From NCBI GenBank assembly GCA_012959765.1, contig DUCO01000015.1, forward strand, positions 25,912 to 89,911: a stretch of 64,000 bases of DNA, in the 5' to 3' direction. This document shows, one piece after another, positions 42,901 through 51,332 of this stretch; position 1 is the stretch's first letter; each line of letters opens with the position of its first letter. The notes under the pieces are model-generated. The model was not told where the DNA came from. It searched no databases and saw only the letters and a program-made list of their open reading frames with translations. Source of the stretch: Dehalococcoidia bacterium (GTDB lineage: Bacteria; Chloroflexota; Dehalococcoidia; Lucifugimonadales; Lucifugimonadaceae). A program made the translations under genes and the position numbers.

Positions 42901-43651
42901 CTTCGCGACCAAGCACACCCTGCAACGTCTCTACCGAAAATAGCGCAGCCGATCGAATCTCTTCGTCACCACCAGCAAGCCCTTTGTCTTCGACAATATC
43001 GATTACACGATACACACCACGCCCTGAAGGCGCGACTAACGTAATGTCATCACCGATCTCTGCTTCGAGCTTCTTAGCCAATGTCCGGTTAATCACCGTC
43101 TTTCCGGCAGTTAATCCGCGCAAATCAGCATGATCACCATCAACACTCTTCAGACCATCGAACCCAGCAAGCGAAGCAAGATCAATACCAACAACCGAAG
43201 TTCCAGCAAAAGTCTTGTCAGTCAACTCGTTCAACACAGGCAGGCTCTCTCGTATCAGCGGCATAACACCATCGACACGCTCGTCACCCACAACCGCTTC
43301 TCGGACACGATCCACAAGCGACGCATCCAAATAGTCGTCACCAAACCGTGAGCCAACCGGCGAAACCAAACGAACATCGGTCTCACCAACAGCATCAAGC
43401 ACAGCAGATCGAATCGAACTCGATACCGAATCACCAATCGCCAAAGCCGACATGATGATCGTCGTGCTCAGCATCAGGCCAACCACAATCAAAATCGATT
43501 GCGCCTTGCGGCGCGGAATATTCCTCAACGCCAGCTTCAGTAAAACCTTATTGCGAAGAGCAAGTAAAAATATTGCAAGAAGAACAACAATCGTCCCGCC
43601 AGCCAAAATGACAGCAAGAACGTTCATCTCTACACCAAAGAGCTTTTCCAA
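39956..43651 (-). CDS. Large FtsX/MacB-type ABC transporter permease
   Basis: 1231 residues. An N-terminal FtsX unit has a first helix at about 10-32, a second helix with IPRRKAQSILIVVGLMLSTT, a large periplasmic domain (about 75-395) and three helices ending near 535. A middle hydrophobic region of six or so helices (about 580-820) has RRWMFPVLFFTPFG. A second FtsX unit closes the protein (AMFSLVIFTMMIFAI, periplasmic domain about 870-1100, three helices, end IPARQASKIKPSEALRY). This tandem architecture is common in LolE/MacB-like transporters of Gram-positive and Chloroflexota cells and suggests export or extraction of lipids, lipoproteins or peptides. It is coupled to the ATPase gene 12 bp upstream. 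Confidence 0.88.
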   Translation of the reverse strand: MEKLFGVEMNVLAVILAGGTIVVLLAIFLLALRNKVLLKLALRNIPRRKAQSILIVVGLMLSTTIIMSALAIGDSVSSSIRSAVLDAVGETDVRLVSPVGSRFGDDYLDASLVDRVREAVVGDERVDGVMPLIRESLPVLNELTDKTFAGTSVVGIDLASLAGFDGLKSVDGDHADLRGLTAGKTVINRTLAKKLEAEIGDDITLVAPSGRGVYRVIDIVEDKGLAGGDEEIRSAALFSVETLQGVLGREGQYNMIEVSVTGGLRVDEDDSDDLAEDLQLVFINDEAANTLFNALKSTVIIEALQAKLDAGGSVNGPFASDTLADLVVELENDAPTDEFRVAITNTITLAIIGGVIEEIGDPELAQSLLIPASQLVELQVDAIKNQGLVIAELVGGFIVALFSIFGSFSIIVGLLLIFLVFVMLAAARTTEMGIIRAVGTKRRHLVQMFAYEGIVYSIGAALLGTILGLVASVALVGIMSGLVAEDDNFSFSYNVTLQSIVVAFSLGLVLTAITVAISSYRVSKLNIVVAIRGLGQEFVQDEVPSTGRRLKTALRWLGGPLTFAVDTWREIPAGHRRWMFPVLFFTPFGFLIFVVFRIWKPERTPKILIRFWVLSMWTALVIGSVVAIVVIAADGAEDSSSAISLLPLICFMIFLWKMFKFVQPWLASGWPLLPIGALVALLGFDSEHGIQNFGVGNAALFTSGTTLIIIGAGLVLRGLLERRDYREEYQKRVSMTSIGVAMLIFWGLPFDALDGLTGRLSGGPEMFLLSGVSLVAAAVWIVMYNADVIVWVVSKMIGRFGSLRPVVKMAIAYPMAARFRTGLTLAMFSLVIFTMMIFAILTNLGNAIEDEPDLVSGGFDIRARIDAELPIDDVDAVIAASGGKLLASDFDVITRQASLRVEARQDGAEDLAFKGARVRASDATWLTTNVFELTHWDPAYGSTSADIWAYVATHPSFAVVNGGMIETGGFGGDGDPGSGPSLGLKGIKANEPGEFTGIDITIRPPVGQSVGDSVNIKVIGVLHQFADSFEFGSTDIYMSPEILDEISNKPVPFVDYKFRLADASRAEEITRVLETVFIEHGMTATAIVAEIAENQSQNEAFNQLFQGFMGLGLLVGVASLGVVSFRAVVERRQSIGMMRALGYKGRMIQIQFLMESGIVAVFGSVIGIGLGALIGWNIFLSISAEADGLTYSIPWLNVTLIVVIAVVFSLITTFIPARQASKIKPSEALRY

Positions 43652-43663
43652 TGAACCAGCCCC

Positions 43664-44386
43664 TTAGGAATTCGACGAATTAGATCTAGCAGTAGCCGCG
43701 TCACTCGTCGACACCACAACTCCGTCCCTCATTCTTACGATTCGGTGGACCATACCGCCGACATCCTCCGAGTGAGTTACAAGCACGAACGTCTGTCCCC
43801 GCTCATTGTTCAGCCGCACCAACAAATCCATAATCTCAGAGGCATTCGTCGAATCAAGGTTTCCAGTAGGCTCGTCCGCCCATACTATCGCCGGATCATT
43901 CGCCAGCGCCCGCGCAATCGCAACACGCTGTTGCTGACCACCGGAAAGCTCTGCAGGAAGGTGATCTGTGCGATCACCCAACCCGACAAGTTCCAGTTTC
44001 TCAGCCGCACGCTCACGCGCCTCTCTTTGAGAAGCACCCGCAAGCACCAGCGGAAGCTCCACATTCTCCTGAGCACTCAGCACGGGTAGCAAGTTGTACG
44101 CCTGAAACACAAAACCCATCGAACTGGCCCGATAGTCGCTCAGCTCATCGTCCGACATCGTTCGAAGCAACTGCCCTGCGATAGCCACATCACCACCGTC
44201 AATCGAATCCAGCCCCGACATGCAGTTCAATAGCGTCGTCTTGCCCGATCCGCTGGGTCCCATAACGGCAACCATCTCGCCCGGCTGGACCTCGAACGAA
44301 ACATCGTTCAGCGCCTCGACCACGACATCCCGCGATCGGTAAGTCTTCATCACGCCCGTAGCTGAAATAATCGGTCCGGTGTCCAT
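43664..44386 (-). CDS. ABC transporter ATP-binding protein, LolD/MacB type
   Basis: 240 residues from ATG 44386 (GGAG eight bases upstream); the frame extends to 44410. Walker A GPSGSGKTTLLN, Q-loop GFVFQAYNLLPVL, signature LSGGQQQRVAIARAL, Walker B with catalytic Glu IVWADEPTGNLD, and H-loop LVTHSEDV are all intact. It partners the large permease encoded 12 bp downstream. ATPase in the cytoplasm driving a mechanotransmission-type transporter. Confidence 0.93.
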   Translation of the reverse strand: MDTGPIISATGVMKTYRSRDVVVEALNDVSFEVQPGEMVAVMGPSGSGKTTLLNCMSGLDSIDGGDVAIAGQLLRTMSDDELSDYRASSMGFVFQAYNLLPVLSAQENVELPLVLAGASQREARERAAEKLELVGLGDRTDHLPAELSGGQQQRVAIARALANDPAIVWADEPTGNLDSTNASEIMDLLVRLNNERGQTFVLVTHSEDVGGMVHRIVRMRDGVVVSTSDAATARSNSSNS

Positions 44387-44697
44387 CAAAGAATCTCCAT
44401 CAATAAACAATTCCTGTGAAAAGCGAGGAATGCCAAGGGAATAATGTGAATTAAACTACGCACTTGTGAGCGATTTCGAAAATAACGATACAACTATGCG
44501 TCACCGCAAGTTGGACAACGTACCTCAATCTTACGAAATGAATGTGGAGGATGTTTGTAGATCGGAATGAATCTGTATCCCTATTCAGCGTAAGTGAATG
44601 AGAATTACCGAAGGATGATTGTTTATGTAGGCTTGTTATTCATTGAGCAACTGGACTCAAATTGGCTAGCAATCTCAGAAACACAAACGGACCTCAT

Positions 44698-45294
44698 ATG
44701 ACCCGATTGATCCTCATCCGACACGGCGAAACAAACTGGAATGTCGATCGACGTAAACAGGGCCGCAACGATCAGCCGCTCAACGAAAAAGGCGCAGCAC
44801 AGGCAAAACTAGCAGCCGAATATGTAAAAGCAAACTACGACGTAAAAAAGGTCTGGACCTCCCCACTCCAGCGCTGCTCCAACACCGCCGCTCTGTTCAA
44901 TATGCCAGTCGCAAAGTCAGACCACCTCCTCGAAATCGACTACGGCGAATGGGAAGGAATGCTCACAGCAGACATAGAAGAAAAGTACGCCCATATGCTT
45001 AACGGCTCCCCCGACTTCACGGATCCACCCGGCGGTGAAATGCGGTCCAACCTCCCCGTGCGAGCACGATACTGGGCAGCTGAATCTCAAATAGCCGACG
45101 AAGGCGGCGATGTAGTGCTCGTCGGACACGGTGGCTCTATGAAAGGACTCATCGTCGCCCTCCTCGAACTCCCCGACACCGCAATGGACACCCTCGTACT
45201 CGACAACTGCTCCGTAACAGTCCTCAACCTCAATCCAAACCCCAAAACAACAAACCAACTAGTAGCCCTAAACCACACCGCCCACCTAACCTGA
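44698..45294 (+). CDS. Histidine phosphatase (phosphoglycerate mutase-like)
   Basis: 198 residues from ATG 44698. The phosphohistidine motif LIRHGETNWN is at residues 6-15, followed by the second Arg (SPLQRCSNTA), the catalytic Glu segment EIDYGEWEG, and the second His in VLVGHGGSMKGL. This is the cofactor-dependent PGM/phosphatase branch that includes CobC (alpha-ribazole phosphatase). Members near B12 genes often are CobC, and a decayed cobQ follows 206 bp later, so CobC is one possibility; a general phosphatase is equally plausible. Confidence 0.88.
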   Translation: MTRLILIRHGETNWNVDRRKQGRNDQPLNEKGAAQAKLAAEYVKANYDVKKVWTSPLQRCSNTAALFNMPVAKSDHLLEIDYGEWEGMLTADIEEKYAHMLNGSPDFTDPPGGEMRSNLPVRARYWAAESQIADEGGDVVLVGHGGSMKGLIVALLELPDTAMDTLVLDNCSVTVLNLNPNPKTTNQLVALNHTAHLT

Positions 45295-45304
45295 ATTTCC
45301 TTCC

Positions 45305-45324
45305 CCCTCTCCCTAGGGAGAGGG
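45305..45324. repeat. Perfect palindrome CCCTCTCCC/GGGAGAGGG
   Basis: A 9-bp arm palindrome with TA centre, followed by TTGGGGTGAGGG; a widespread type of intergenic repeat. It follows the phosphatase stop and may act as a transcript end. Confidence 0.8.
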
Positions 45325-45378
45325 TTGGGGTGAGGGAGAAGGCCTCCATCCAGCAAACAACCCGTCACTCCCCACCAA

Positions 45379-45496
45379 CTGTCATCCTGATGAAAATCAG
45401 GATCTACGTCAACCAACCACCCAATCCAACCACTACCTCAAAGGCAAGAAAAAGTGCCACTGGCACCAAGGAAAAGTGGCAATACCACCTAGCCAC
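45379..45496. repeat. A-B composite repeat, copy 13, with doubled B
   Basis: Hairpin A (GAAA loop), spacer, B as GTGCC-ACT-GGCAC, then a second AAGTGGCAATACCACCTAGC piece. It ends four bases before the cobQ start. Confidence 0.82.
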
Positions 45497-45499
45497 ATC

Positions 45500-46830
45500 A
45501 TGGTGCAGGGCACCAGCTCCTCAATCGGCAAAAGCGTCATCGCCCCAGCCCTCTGCCGCATCCTCGCCCAGAACGGCGTCAAAGTAGCGCCATTCAAAGC
45601 GCAAAACATGTCCAACAACTCGTACGTCACCGCCGACGGCGGAGAAATGGGCCGCGCCCAAGTCGTTCAGGCACAGGCATCCGGAATCGAACCACACACC
45701 GACATGAACCCCGTGCTGCTGAAACCAGAAGCCGACTCCCGATCTCAAGTAGTCGTAAACGGCAAGCCAATCGGCAGCTTCGAAGCACAAAAATACTGGG
45801 GCGATCAAACAGAAAACTGGAAAGCAGTCACCGAAGACTACGACCGACTCGCCAGCAAACACGACGTCATAATCCTCGAAGGAGCAGGCTCCCCAGCCGA
45901 AGTAAACCTGCGCGACCGCGACATCGTAAATATGAAAATGGCGGCCTACGCAAAAGCCTCCGTAATCCTCGTCGGCGACATCGACCGTGGAGGCGCGTCT
46001 TCGGCTCGCTGCTCGGCACCATGGAACTGCTACTCCCCGAAGAACGAGCACTCGTAAAAGCCACCCTAATCAACCGATTCCGTGGCGATATCGCACTCCT
46101 CGGCCCGCTCACCCAACTAATCGCCGAACGCACCCGCGTACCCGTCCTCGGCGTAGTCCCGTTCCTCCACGACCTCCAGATAAAAGACGAAGACGGAGTA
46201 ATCTTCGGCGACTATGACCCACCTCTCGCAGCCCCAAACACCCATTCCCTGAGCGGAGTCATCGGAGTCGAAGGGCCTGGGGAGGGGACGCGCGAAACCG
46301 ATCAAAAGCGGAAAACTTCCCACCAACCCTCCACCCCCATAAACATCGCCGTCATCGCCCTACCCCGAGTCTCAAACCACGACGACCTCGACCCCTTCCG
46401 ACGCTCCGGCTGCCGCATAAGAATCGTCACCAATCCCCACGAACTCGCAACCGCCCACATAATCATCATCCCAGGCTCGAAATCCACCATCGCCGACCTC
46501 GCTGGATGAAATCATGTGGACTCGATCAAGCAGTCATCGAAGCCGCCACCAAACGTGTCGTCACAGTAGTAGGAATCTGCGGTGGCCACCAAAACCTCGG
46601 AAAACAACTCGACGATCCCCAGGCAACCGAATCCCCAACACCCCAATCGGAACCCGGAAATGAAAACCGGCCCCCTCAAAGGCAAGCCAGCCACCGGAAC
46701 CGGCTACGAAATCCAAACAGGCATCACCACAGGCGGCGGAAAAATCCTCTCGTCACTAACCGATGCCGATACCCATGTCCCGAGCGAAGCCATCGAAACC
46801 AAGGACACAAATCCAAAAGAAATCGGGGAA
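45500..46830 (+). pseudogene. cobQ: Cobyric acid synthase, multiply frameshifted
   Basis: Starts at ATG 45500 ([20 protein letters not shown]), with intact N-terminal motifs [45 protein letters not shown] and [10 protein letters not shown]. Near 45993 a 2-bp excess (GGCGCGTC for GGCGTC) shifts the frame; reading continues as [25 protein letters not shown] and GVVPFLHD. Near 46505 a T is missing (GCTGGATG for GCTTGGATG) and the frame moves again to MKSCGLDQAVIE and GICGGHQNLG, which contains the amidotransferase Cys. A third shift with internal deletion leads to GTGYEIQTG, after which a family C repeat replaces the C-terminus. CobQ amidates adenosylcobyrinate; this copy is dead. It converges with the B12 uptake operon. 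Confidence 0.9.
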
Positions 46831-46853
46831 CCTGGTGCGGGGACGCACCTGAC

Positions 46854-46990
46854 CGGTCCTCCCTCCCAGAGTGGGAGTGAGGTAGAGCCGCGTCACAGAC
46901 ATGCGAGCCCAAGTACGGCCTCGGTACGCCCGGCTCCAACGAGAATGCGACGCGCGACCAAGCACGAATGTGCGCCCGGAGCTATAACGC
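46854..46990. repeat. Dispersed repeat family C, copy 4 (long form)
   Basis: 137 bp from CCTCCCTCCCAGAGTGGGAG (itself a short hairpin) through GCGACGCGCGACCAAGCACG to GCGCCCGGAGCTATAACGC. Its right end includes the stop codon of the btuD-like gene. Confidence 0.88.
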
Positions 46991-48343
46991 CCCCCGGGCC
47001 AGCTCAAACAAAAGCGTCGACTCCGGAATCTCGCCCACCCGCTCAATCATCTGCCGACGCAACCTCGACGCCATCCCATCCGTATAGTCGCCAACCACGT
47101 CATCACCAATCCCACCACCAGCACCCGGCGGCTCAATCACCAACAAATTCGAAGAAACCAAAGCCGCCTCAACGTTGCGAACGTTATTCATCCCAACCGC
47201 CATCGGCAAAAGCACCACATGGTCAGCTGCCTCAACCAGCTTCAAGTGCGACTCATGCTGATCATCAGTAACACTCGAAAACGGCGGCGCACCAACATAC
47301 TCAATGCCCAACCGCTCAGCCGCCTCACGATCCGAATCGCCAATACCAAGCACACCTGCCGTCACCGTGTACCCGGCCACCCGTAACTGATGCATCAACG
47401 CCCGACCACTACCCGCCCCGCAAATCAAATGAACAGTCCGCCCCGCCCCAACCAGATCCTCTCGACCCGAATTCTCAGTACCCAGAAGCAACACATGCGG
47501 CTTGCCCGTAACCGGATCCGGCTCTACCAAACCCTCCACGCCGAACGCCACACGCAAATTCTCAGGCGTCAACACCTTCCACGGCGTGCCATCAGCGATC
47601 TTGCGACCCTCAAGCAACAGCACTAAACGATCGCAGAACCTCGCAGCAAGCGACAAATCGTGAAGAATCACAACAGCCCCCACGTTCCGCTCCGAAGCCT
47701 CTTCCCGCACCAAATCCATCGTTAAAATCTGATGCCGCAAGTCCAGCGAAGCCGTCGGCTCGTCCATCAACAACAACTCCGCCGCCTGAACCAACACCCT
47801 CGCCATCACAACCCGCTGCCGCTCACCACCCGACAACGTATCCAGCTTGCGATCCGCAAACTCCACGACCGAAGTCCGCTCCATCGCCCGCCACGCCATC
47901 TCCCGATCAGCAGACCCTTCAAGTTCGAAACGGCCTAAGTGTGGGTACCGACCCATCAACACCGTCTCCAAAGTCGTAAACGGATGACTCTCAGCAAGCT
48001 GCGGCATATACGCCATCTTCCGTGCTCGCTCACTATTTGAAATCTCGACTTTTGCAGAAGACGACCGTGACTGAGCAGCCAGCAACCCGTCGATCCTCAC
48101 CTCGCCCGACTCAGCCGTCAACAACCCCGCAACAGTGCGCAGCAACGTCGTCTTGCCACTGCCATTCGCACCCACCATCCCAACAACCTCGCCCCGCCTA
48201 ACATCAAGCGAAACCGAATTGACAACAGTCACCCCATCGAACCCAATCGACAAGTCCTCAACCCGCAACACAGGTCGATCCACCGGCATGCCCTCAGCAG
48301 CCGACATCTCACTATTAACCAAATCCGAAACACTCAATTTCAC
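46982..48343 (-). CDS. btuD: B12/iron ABC transporter ATP-binding protein with C-terminal extension
   Basis: 453 residues from GTG 48343. Residues 25-265 are a FecE/BtuD ATPase: Walker A GANGSGKTTLLR, signature LSGGERQRVVMARVL, Walker B LLLMDEPTASLD, H-loop ILHDLSL. The extension of about 180 residues (RTVHLICGAGSGRALMHQLR onward, ending IPESTLLFELARGAL) is found fused to BtuD-like ATPases in several phyla and has a nucleotide-binding-like GAGSG loop; its role is unknown. It is the last gene of the riboswitch-led btuC-btuF-btuD operon, so cobalamin or cobinamide import is well supported. The stop is part of a family C repeat. Confidence 0.88.
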   Translation of the reverse strand: MKLSVSDLVNSEMSAAEGMPVDRPVLRVEDLSIGFDGVTVVNSVSLDVRRGEVVGMVGANGSGKTTLLRTVAGLLTAESGEVRIDGLLAAQSRSSSAKVEISNSERARKMAYMPQLAESHPFTTLETVLMGRYPHLGRFELEGSADREMAWRAMERTSVVEFADRKLDTLSGGERQRVVMARVLVQAAELLLMDEPTASLDLRHQILTMDLVREEASERNVGAVVILHDLSLAARFCDRLVLLLEGRKIADGTPWKVLTPENLRVAFGVEGLVEPDPVTGKPHVLLLGTENSGREDLVGAGRTVHLICGAGSGRALMHQLRVAGYTVTAGVLGIGDSDREAAERLGIEYVGAPPFSSVTDDQHESHLKLVEAADHVVLLPMAVGMNNVRNVEAALVSSNLLVIEPPGAGGGIGDDVVGDYTDGMASRLRRQMIERVGEIPESTLLFELARGAL

Positions 48344-48412
48344 TCACCATCCGTAGCTTAAAAAAACAGCAACCAACCAGCCAATCACACACTCTCATTC
48401 CGATCCCTCAAA

Positions 48413-48515
48413 ACTGTCATCCTGATGAAAATCAGGATCTGTGCACACCCATCAATCCATCAACCGTAAACACCCCAGCCAATAGCTCAGGGGCTAGAAA
48501 TCGTGCCACTGGCAC
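48413..48515. repeat. A-B composite repeat, copy 14 (B inside btuF)
   Basis: Hairpin A (GAAA loop), spacer, then GGGGCTAGAAATCGTGCCAC and TGGCAC: B arms GTGCC/GGCAC, A-tract interrupted. The last codons of btuF are read through B. Confidence 0.85.
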
Positions 48516-49698
48516 CACTCCAGTTCGTAAAGTCCTCAAACGTCACGCCCGAAAAAGCCGAAGGAAACAGCAACGTCGCCAACCGCTCGATACCCCGCAC
48601 ATTCCAGTGCGAAAGCGTCGTGTGGTATTTGGGCGCAACGTAGAAAATCTGACCATTCTTCACCGCCGGAACCTCAACAAGAGCCGGACTCGACGTCAAC
48701 TCCTCAATGAAAGTATTCGCACCATCCAAAGGCTGAGGAACGATAATCACATCAGGGTTAATCGCAGCAATCGACTCAATACTCACCTGCTGATGGCCCT
48801 CGATACCCGAATCAGCCGCAGCGTTAATCCCACCCGCCTGCTCGATAATCCCGCCCTCGGTAGTACCCGAACCCGCGGCAAACGCACTCGTCCACTTCGA
48901 AACCGAAAGCACCCGCGGTTTGTCACTATCGGCAGGCAGCACATTAGTGATGAACGACATCCTGGCTTCAATCTCATCGGCCAAAGCAATCGCCTCAGCC
49001 TCAGCGCCAATCATGTACCCAATCAGCAAAATGTTCGGAACATTCCCTAACGCCGAATTCTCCAAGCTCGTTCGTGCAACCGGAATCCCAGCATCACCCA
49101 TCAGCGCAATCGTGTCGGCGTTCGTGTAGCGAGAAGCAATGATCATCTCCGGCTCCAGCGCAACCACCTCTTCAGGCGCAAACCCAATCATCGTGTGATC
49201 GGCCGAAAGCTCCGCGATATTCGACTGCTCGTCATCAACGAAGAAGCTGTAAACCGCACTCAAACGATCAAAATCCATCAACGCTGCAAGAATCTCGGAA
49301 TGACCTAGCGACACCGAGTGAAGTTTCTTCGGCGGCGCGTCAATCACAATCACACCCTCAGATGTCTCCACGCTTCTTGGCCAATCGAAATTCGTAGGAT
49401 CAACAATGCCTTCGATATCAACAAATCGCGATTTATCAAACGCCTCAACCTCTGGCTCAACAGGCACAGGCGCCCTCGTCGCAACAACCACAGCAGTAGC
49501 AGTAGGTTCTTCAACCCCCGCGGCTTCAGCCACAATCGTCGCACTCGGCTCCGCAGTCGCTGCAGGAGCAGCAGCCAGAACCGCAGTCGACTCAACCTGC
49601 TCACCATCACTACCCCCGCAAGCACCCAAAAACATCACCGCAAACACAGCAAGCACCAACACAACAACACTCACCCGACCATTAAGCCTAAAAATCAT
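48487..49698 (-). CDS. btuF: Cobalamin/iron-type solute-binding lipoprotein
   Basis: 403 residues from ATG 49698. Signal peptide with lipobox LGAC, a long Ala/Thr/Pro/Val-rich linker (about 35-95), then a Peribind_2-type binding domain: VETSEGVIVIDAPPKKLHSV, EVVALEPEMIIASRY, GGIIEQAGGINAA, IAAINPDVIIVPQPL and VPAVKNGQIFYVAPKY. It captures B12 or a related corrinoid and delivers it to the BtuC-like permease. The C-terminal GASGTISSP is encoded by a repeat unit, in the same frame as in the unrelated protein at 33033. Confidence 0.87.
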   Translation of the reverse strand: MIFRLNGRVSVVVLVLAVFAVMFLGACGGSDGEQVESTAVLAAAPAATAEPSATIVAEAAGVEEPTATAVVVATRAPVPVEPEVEAFDKSRFVDIEGIVDPTNFDWPRSVETSEGVIVIDAPPKKLHSVSLGHSEILAALMDFDRLSAVYSFFVDDEQSNIAELSADHTMIGFAPEEVVALEPEMIIASRYTNADTIALMGDAGIPVARTSLENSALGNVPNILLIGYMIGAEAEAIALADEIEARMSFITNVLPADSDKPRVLSVSKWTSAFAAGSGTTEGGIIEQAGGINAAADSGIEGHQQVSIESIAAINPDVIIVPQPLDGANTFIEELTSSPALVEVPAVKNGQIFYVAPKYHTTLSHWNVRGIERLATLLFPSAFSGVTFEDFTNWSGASGTISSP

Positions 49699-49778
49699 CA
49701 CCAATCCCAATTTCCCGTTCACTAAAACTAATCTCGAACCAACAACTAGAAATTAAACGAACCACCTAGCCACCCACC

Positions 49779-49878
49779 TGTCATCCTGATGAAAATCAGG
49801 ATCTGTGTCCTCCCAATAAATCCACAAGCTCACCTCTCAGTCAACACCCCCAACACCCAGAAAATGTCGGCTCGCGAC
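49779..49878. repeat. A-B composite repeat, copy 15 (B variant)
   Basis: Hairpin A (GAAA loop), long spacer, CAGAAAATGTCGGCTCGCGA: B arms are now GTCG/CGAC with a wider loop. It lies directly after the btuC stop on the minus strand. Confidence 0.8.
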
Positions 49879-50964
49879 CTAAAGACCGATCATCCTCGCC
49901 CGAGTCTTTATCAACAGATAAATAAAGAACGGCGCACCAATCAACGCCGTCAAAATCCCAACCCGCAACTCAGCAGGAGAAAGCACCACCCGCGCAGCCG
50001 TATCGGCAACAAGCAAAAACAACCCACCACCCAAAGCGCTCAACGGCAACAACACCCGGTGATCAGCCCCCACAACAAGCCGCACAACATGGGGAACCAC
50101 CAAACCCACAAAAGCAATAATTCCCGAAAACGCCACCGCAGTCCCCGTAATCAACGAAGCCGAAACCAGCAACGTATTGCGAACCAGGGCAACCCGAACA
50201 CCCAGCGACCTCGCCTCATCCTCGCTCACCAGCATCAAGTTCATATCTCGAGCCACAAACACCGAAATCAAAGCTCCAATCACGATAATCGGCACCGCAA
50301 TCCGCACATCCTCCCCGCGAGTCGTATCGAACCCGCCCGCAATCCAGAAAATAATCTCGCGCTGAACATTCAAGTCGTCCGTCAAAATAATCACCGCAGT
50401 CGTAATTGCCCCAAGAAACGAACTAACAGCAATCCCGCCAAGCAGCAAAGTCGTCATAGAAAAGCGACCACCAACCGAAGCAATCAGGAACACCGTGGCC
50501 ATCGAAAGCGCTGAACCAATGAACGCGAAAAACGGCAGGAAATAGGCCGAAACCGTACTCAACCCCGTAGCAATAGCAACCACCGCTCCGACAGCCCCTC
50601 CGCTCGAAACGCCAATAATCCCGGGGTCGGCCATCGAATTACGGAACAAGCCCTGCATAATCCCGCCAGAAATACCAAGAGCGGCACCAACAAAAAACGA
50701 CAGGAAAATGCGCGGCAACCGAATACTCTCGATAATCGCCTGCTCGGCAGGTCTCGCAGTCGATTCACCAATGCCAACCAAACTCAGCAAAGTCGTCGTC
50801 GTGTGAGAAAACGGAATAGCGAACGGGCCAACCGAAGCAGCCACAATCGCCATCAACACCGTCAAACCGCCGAGCACCAGAGCGCCAACGTACAACCGCC
50901 TCAATACAGAAACGCTTTTCGTCACCCGCTCCACGCTATGTTCGCCCGCGATATTCGCAGCCAA
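49879..50964 (-). CDS. btuC: B12/iron ABC transporter permease, FecCD family
   Basis: 361 residues, FecCD/BtuC family with about ten helices. Hallmarks: RLPRIFLSFFVGAALGISGG, MQGLFRNSMADPGIIGVSSG, LLGGIAVSSFLGAI, VSEDEARSLGV and IAFVGLVVPHVVRLVVGADH, then LRVGILTALIGAPFF. It starts with TTG 50964; AGGGG seven bases upstream lies inside the riboswitch terminator stem, so translation and transcription can both be blocked. First gene of the btuC-btuF-btuD operon. Confidence 0.92.
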   Translation of the reverse strand: MAANIAGEHSVERVTKSVSVLRRLYVGALVLGGLTVLMAIVAASVGPFAIPFSHTTTTLLSLVGIGESTARPAEQAIIESIRLPRIFLSFFVGAALGISGGIMQGLFRNSMADPGIIGVSSGGAVGAVVAIATGLSTVSAYFLPFFAFIGSALSMATVFLIASVGGRFSMTTLLLGGIAVSSFLGAITTAVIILTDDLNVQREIIFWIAGGFDTTRGEDVRIAVPIIVIGALISVFVARDMNLMLVSEDEARSLGVRVALVRNTLLVSASLITGTAVAFSGIIAFVGLVVPHVVRLVVGADHRVLLPLSALGGGLFLLVADTAARVVLSPAELRVGILTALIGAPFFIYLLIKTRARMIGL

Positions 50965-50965
50965 T

Positions 50966-50993
50966 AAAAAACCCCTGACTGCTTCGTCAAGGG
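50966..50993 (-). terminator. Riboswitch expression platform: terminator overlapping the RBS
   Basis: On the minus strand CCCTTGAC-GAAGCA-GTCAGGGG and six T, ending one base before the TTG start codon of btuC. The 3' arm contains AGGGG, the probable ribosome-binding site. Confidence 0.82.
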
Positions 50994-51059
50994 TTCACAA
51001 GTGACTTTGGGTTCCTGGTTAGAACATCAGGGCTGTCACCGTGAGGCCAGTCCCTAGGC

Positions 51060-51255
51060 GGGGAGCAGTCACTCAGATGTTCCCCGGCAGGTCTCCTGGC
51101 TCCCGGACTATCGACCCGAAGAAATCTAATCTCCTCAGCTCGGCGACTAACCCACGCCTTCCCATCGTAAATCGACAGTGGCTAAATGTGAATCGTCTTC
51201 CCGGTTACAGTGGCGCTACCGCAGCGGAATCTCACCGCTTTCCCTATTGGTTCCC
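51060..51255 (-). ncRNA. Cobalamin riboswitch
   Basis: The minus strand contains the B12 box GAGCCAGGAGACCTGCCG (complement of 51085-51102). Upstream conserved pieces are GGTGAGATTCCGCTGCGGTA and GCCACTGTAACCGGGAAG, and the start GGAACCAATAGGGAA. This is a full cobalamin aptamer of about 195 nt. Between it and the terminator, GAACATC (near 51080) can pair with GATGTTC (near 51022), a plausible antiterminator-type stem. High B12 should switch off btuCFD. Confidence 0.96.
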
Positions 51256-51332
51256 GCGCTCAAAAGTCATATCCACAACTTCGAACACACAGAACACCGA
51301 GGAACCACACATATTTAATTGATCACCCAAAA

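Noticed and set aside
45305..45341. CCCTCTCCC palindrome as a replication origin or attachment site
   Set aside because: No DnaA boxes, integrase or duplicated flanks; it matches a widespread intergenic repeat type.
46582..47271. 229-codon plus frame as a gene
   Set aside because: Only its first part (GTGYEIQTG) is the CobQ remnant; the rest is repeat C and the antisense of the btuD-like gene.
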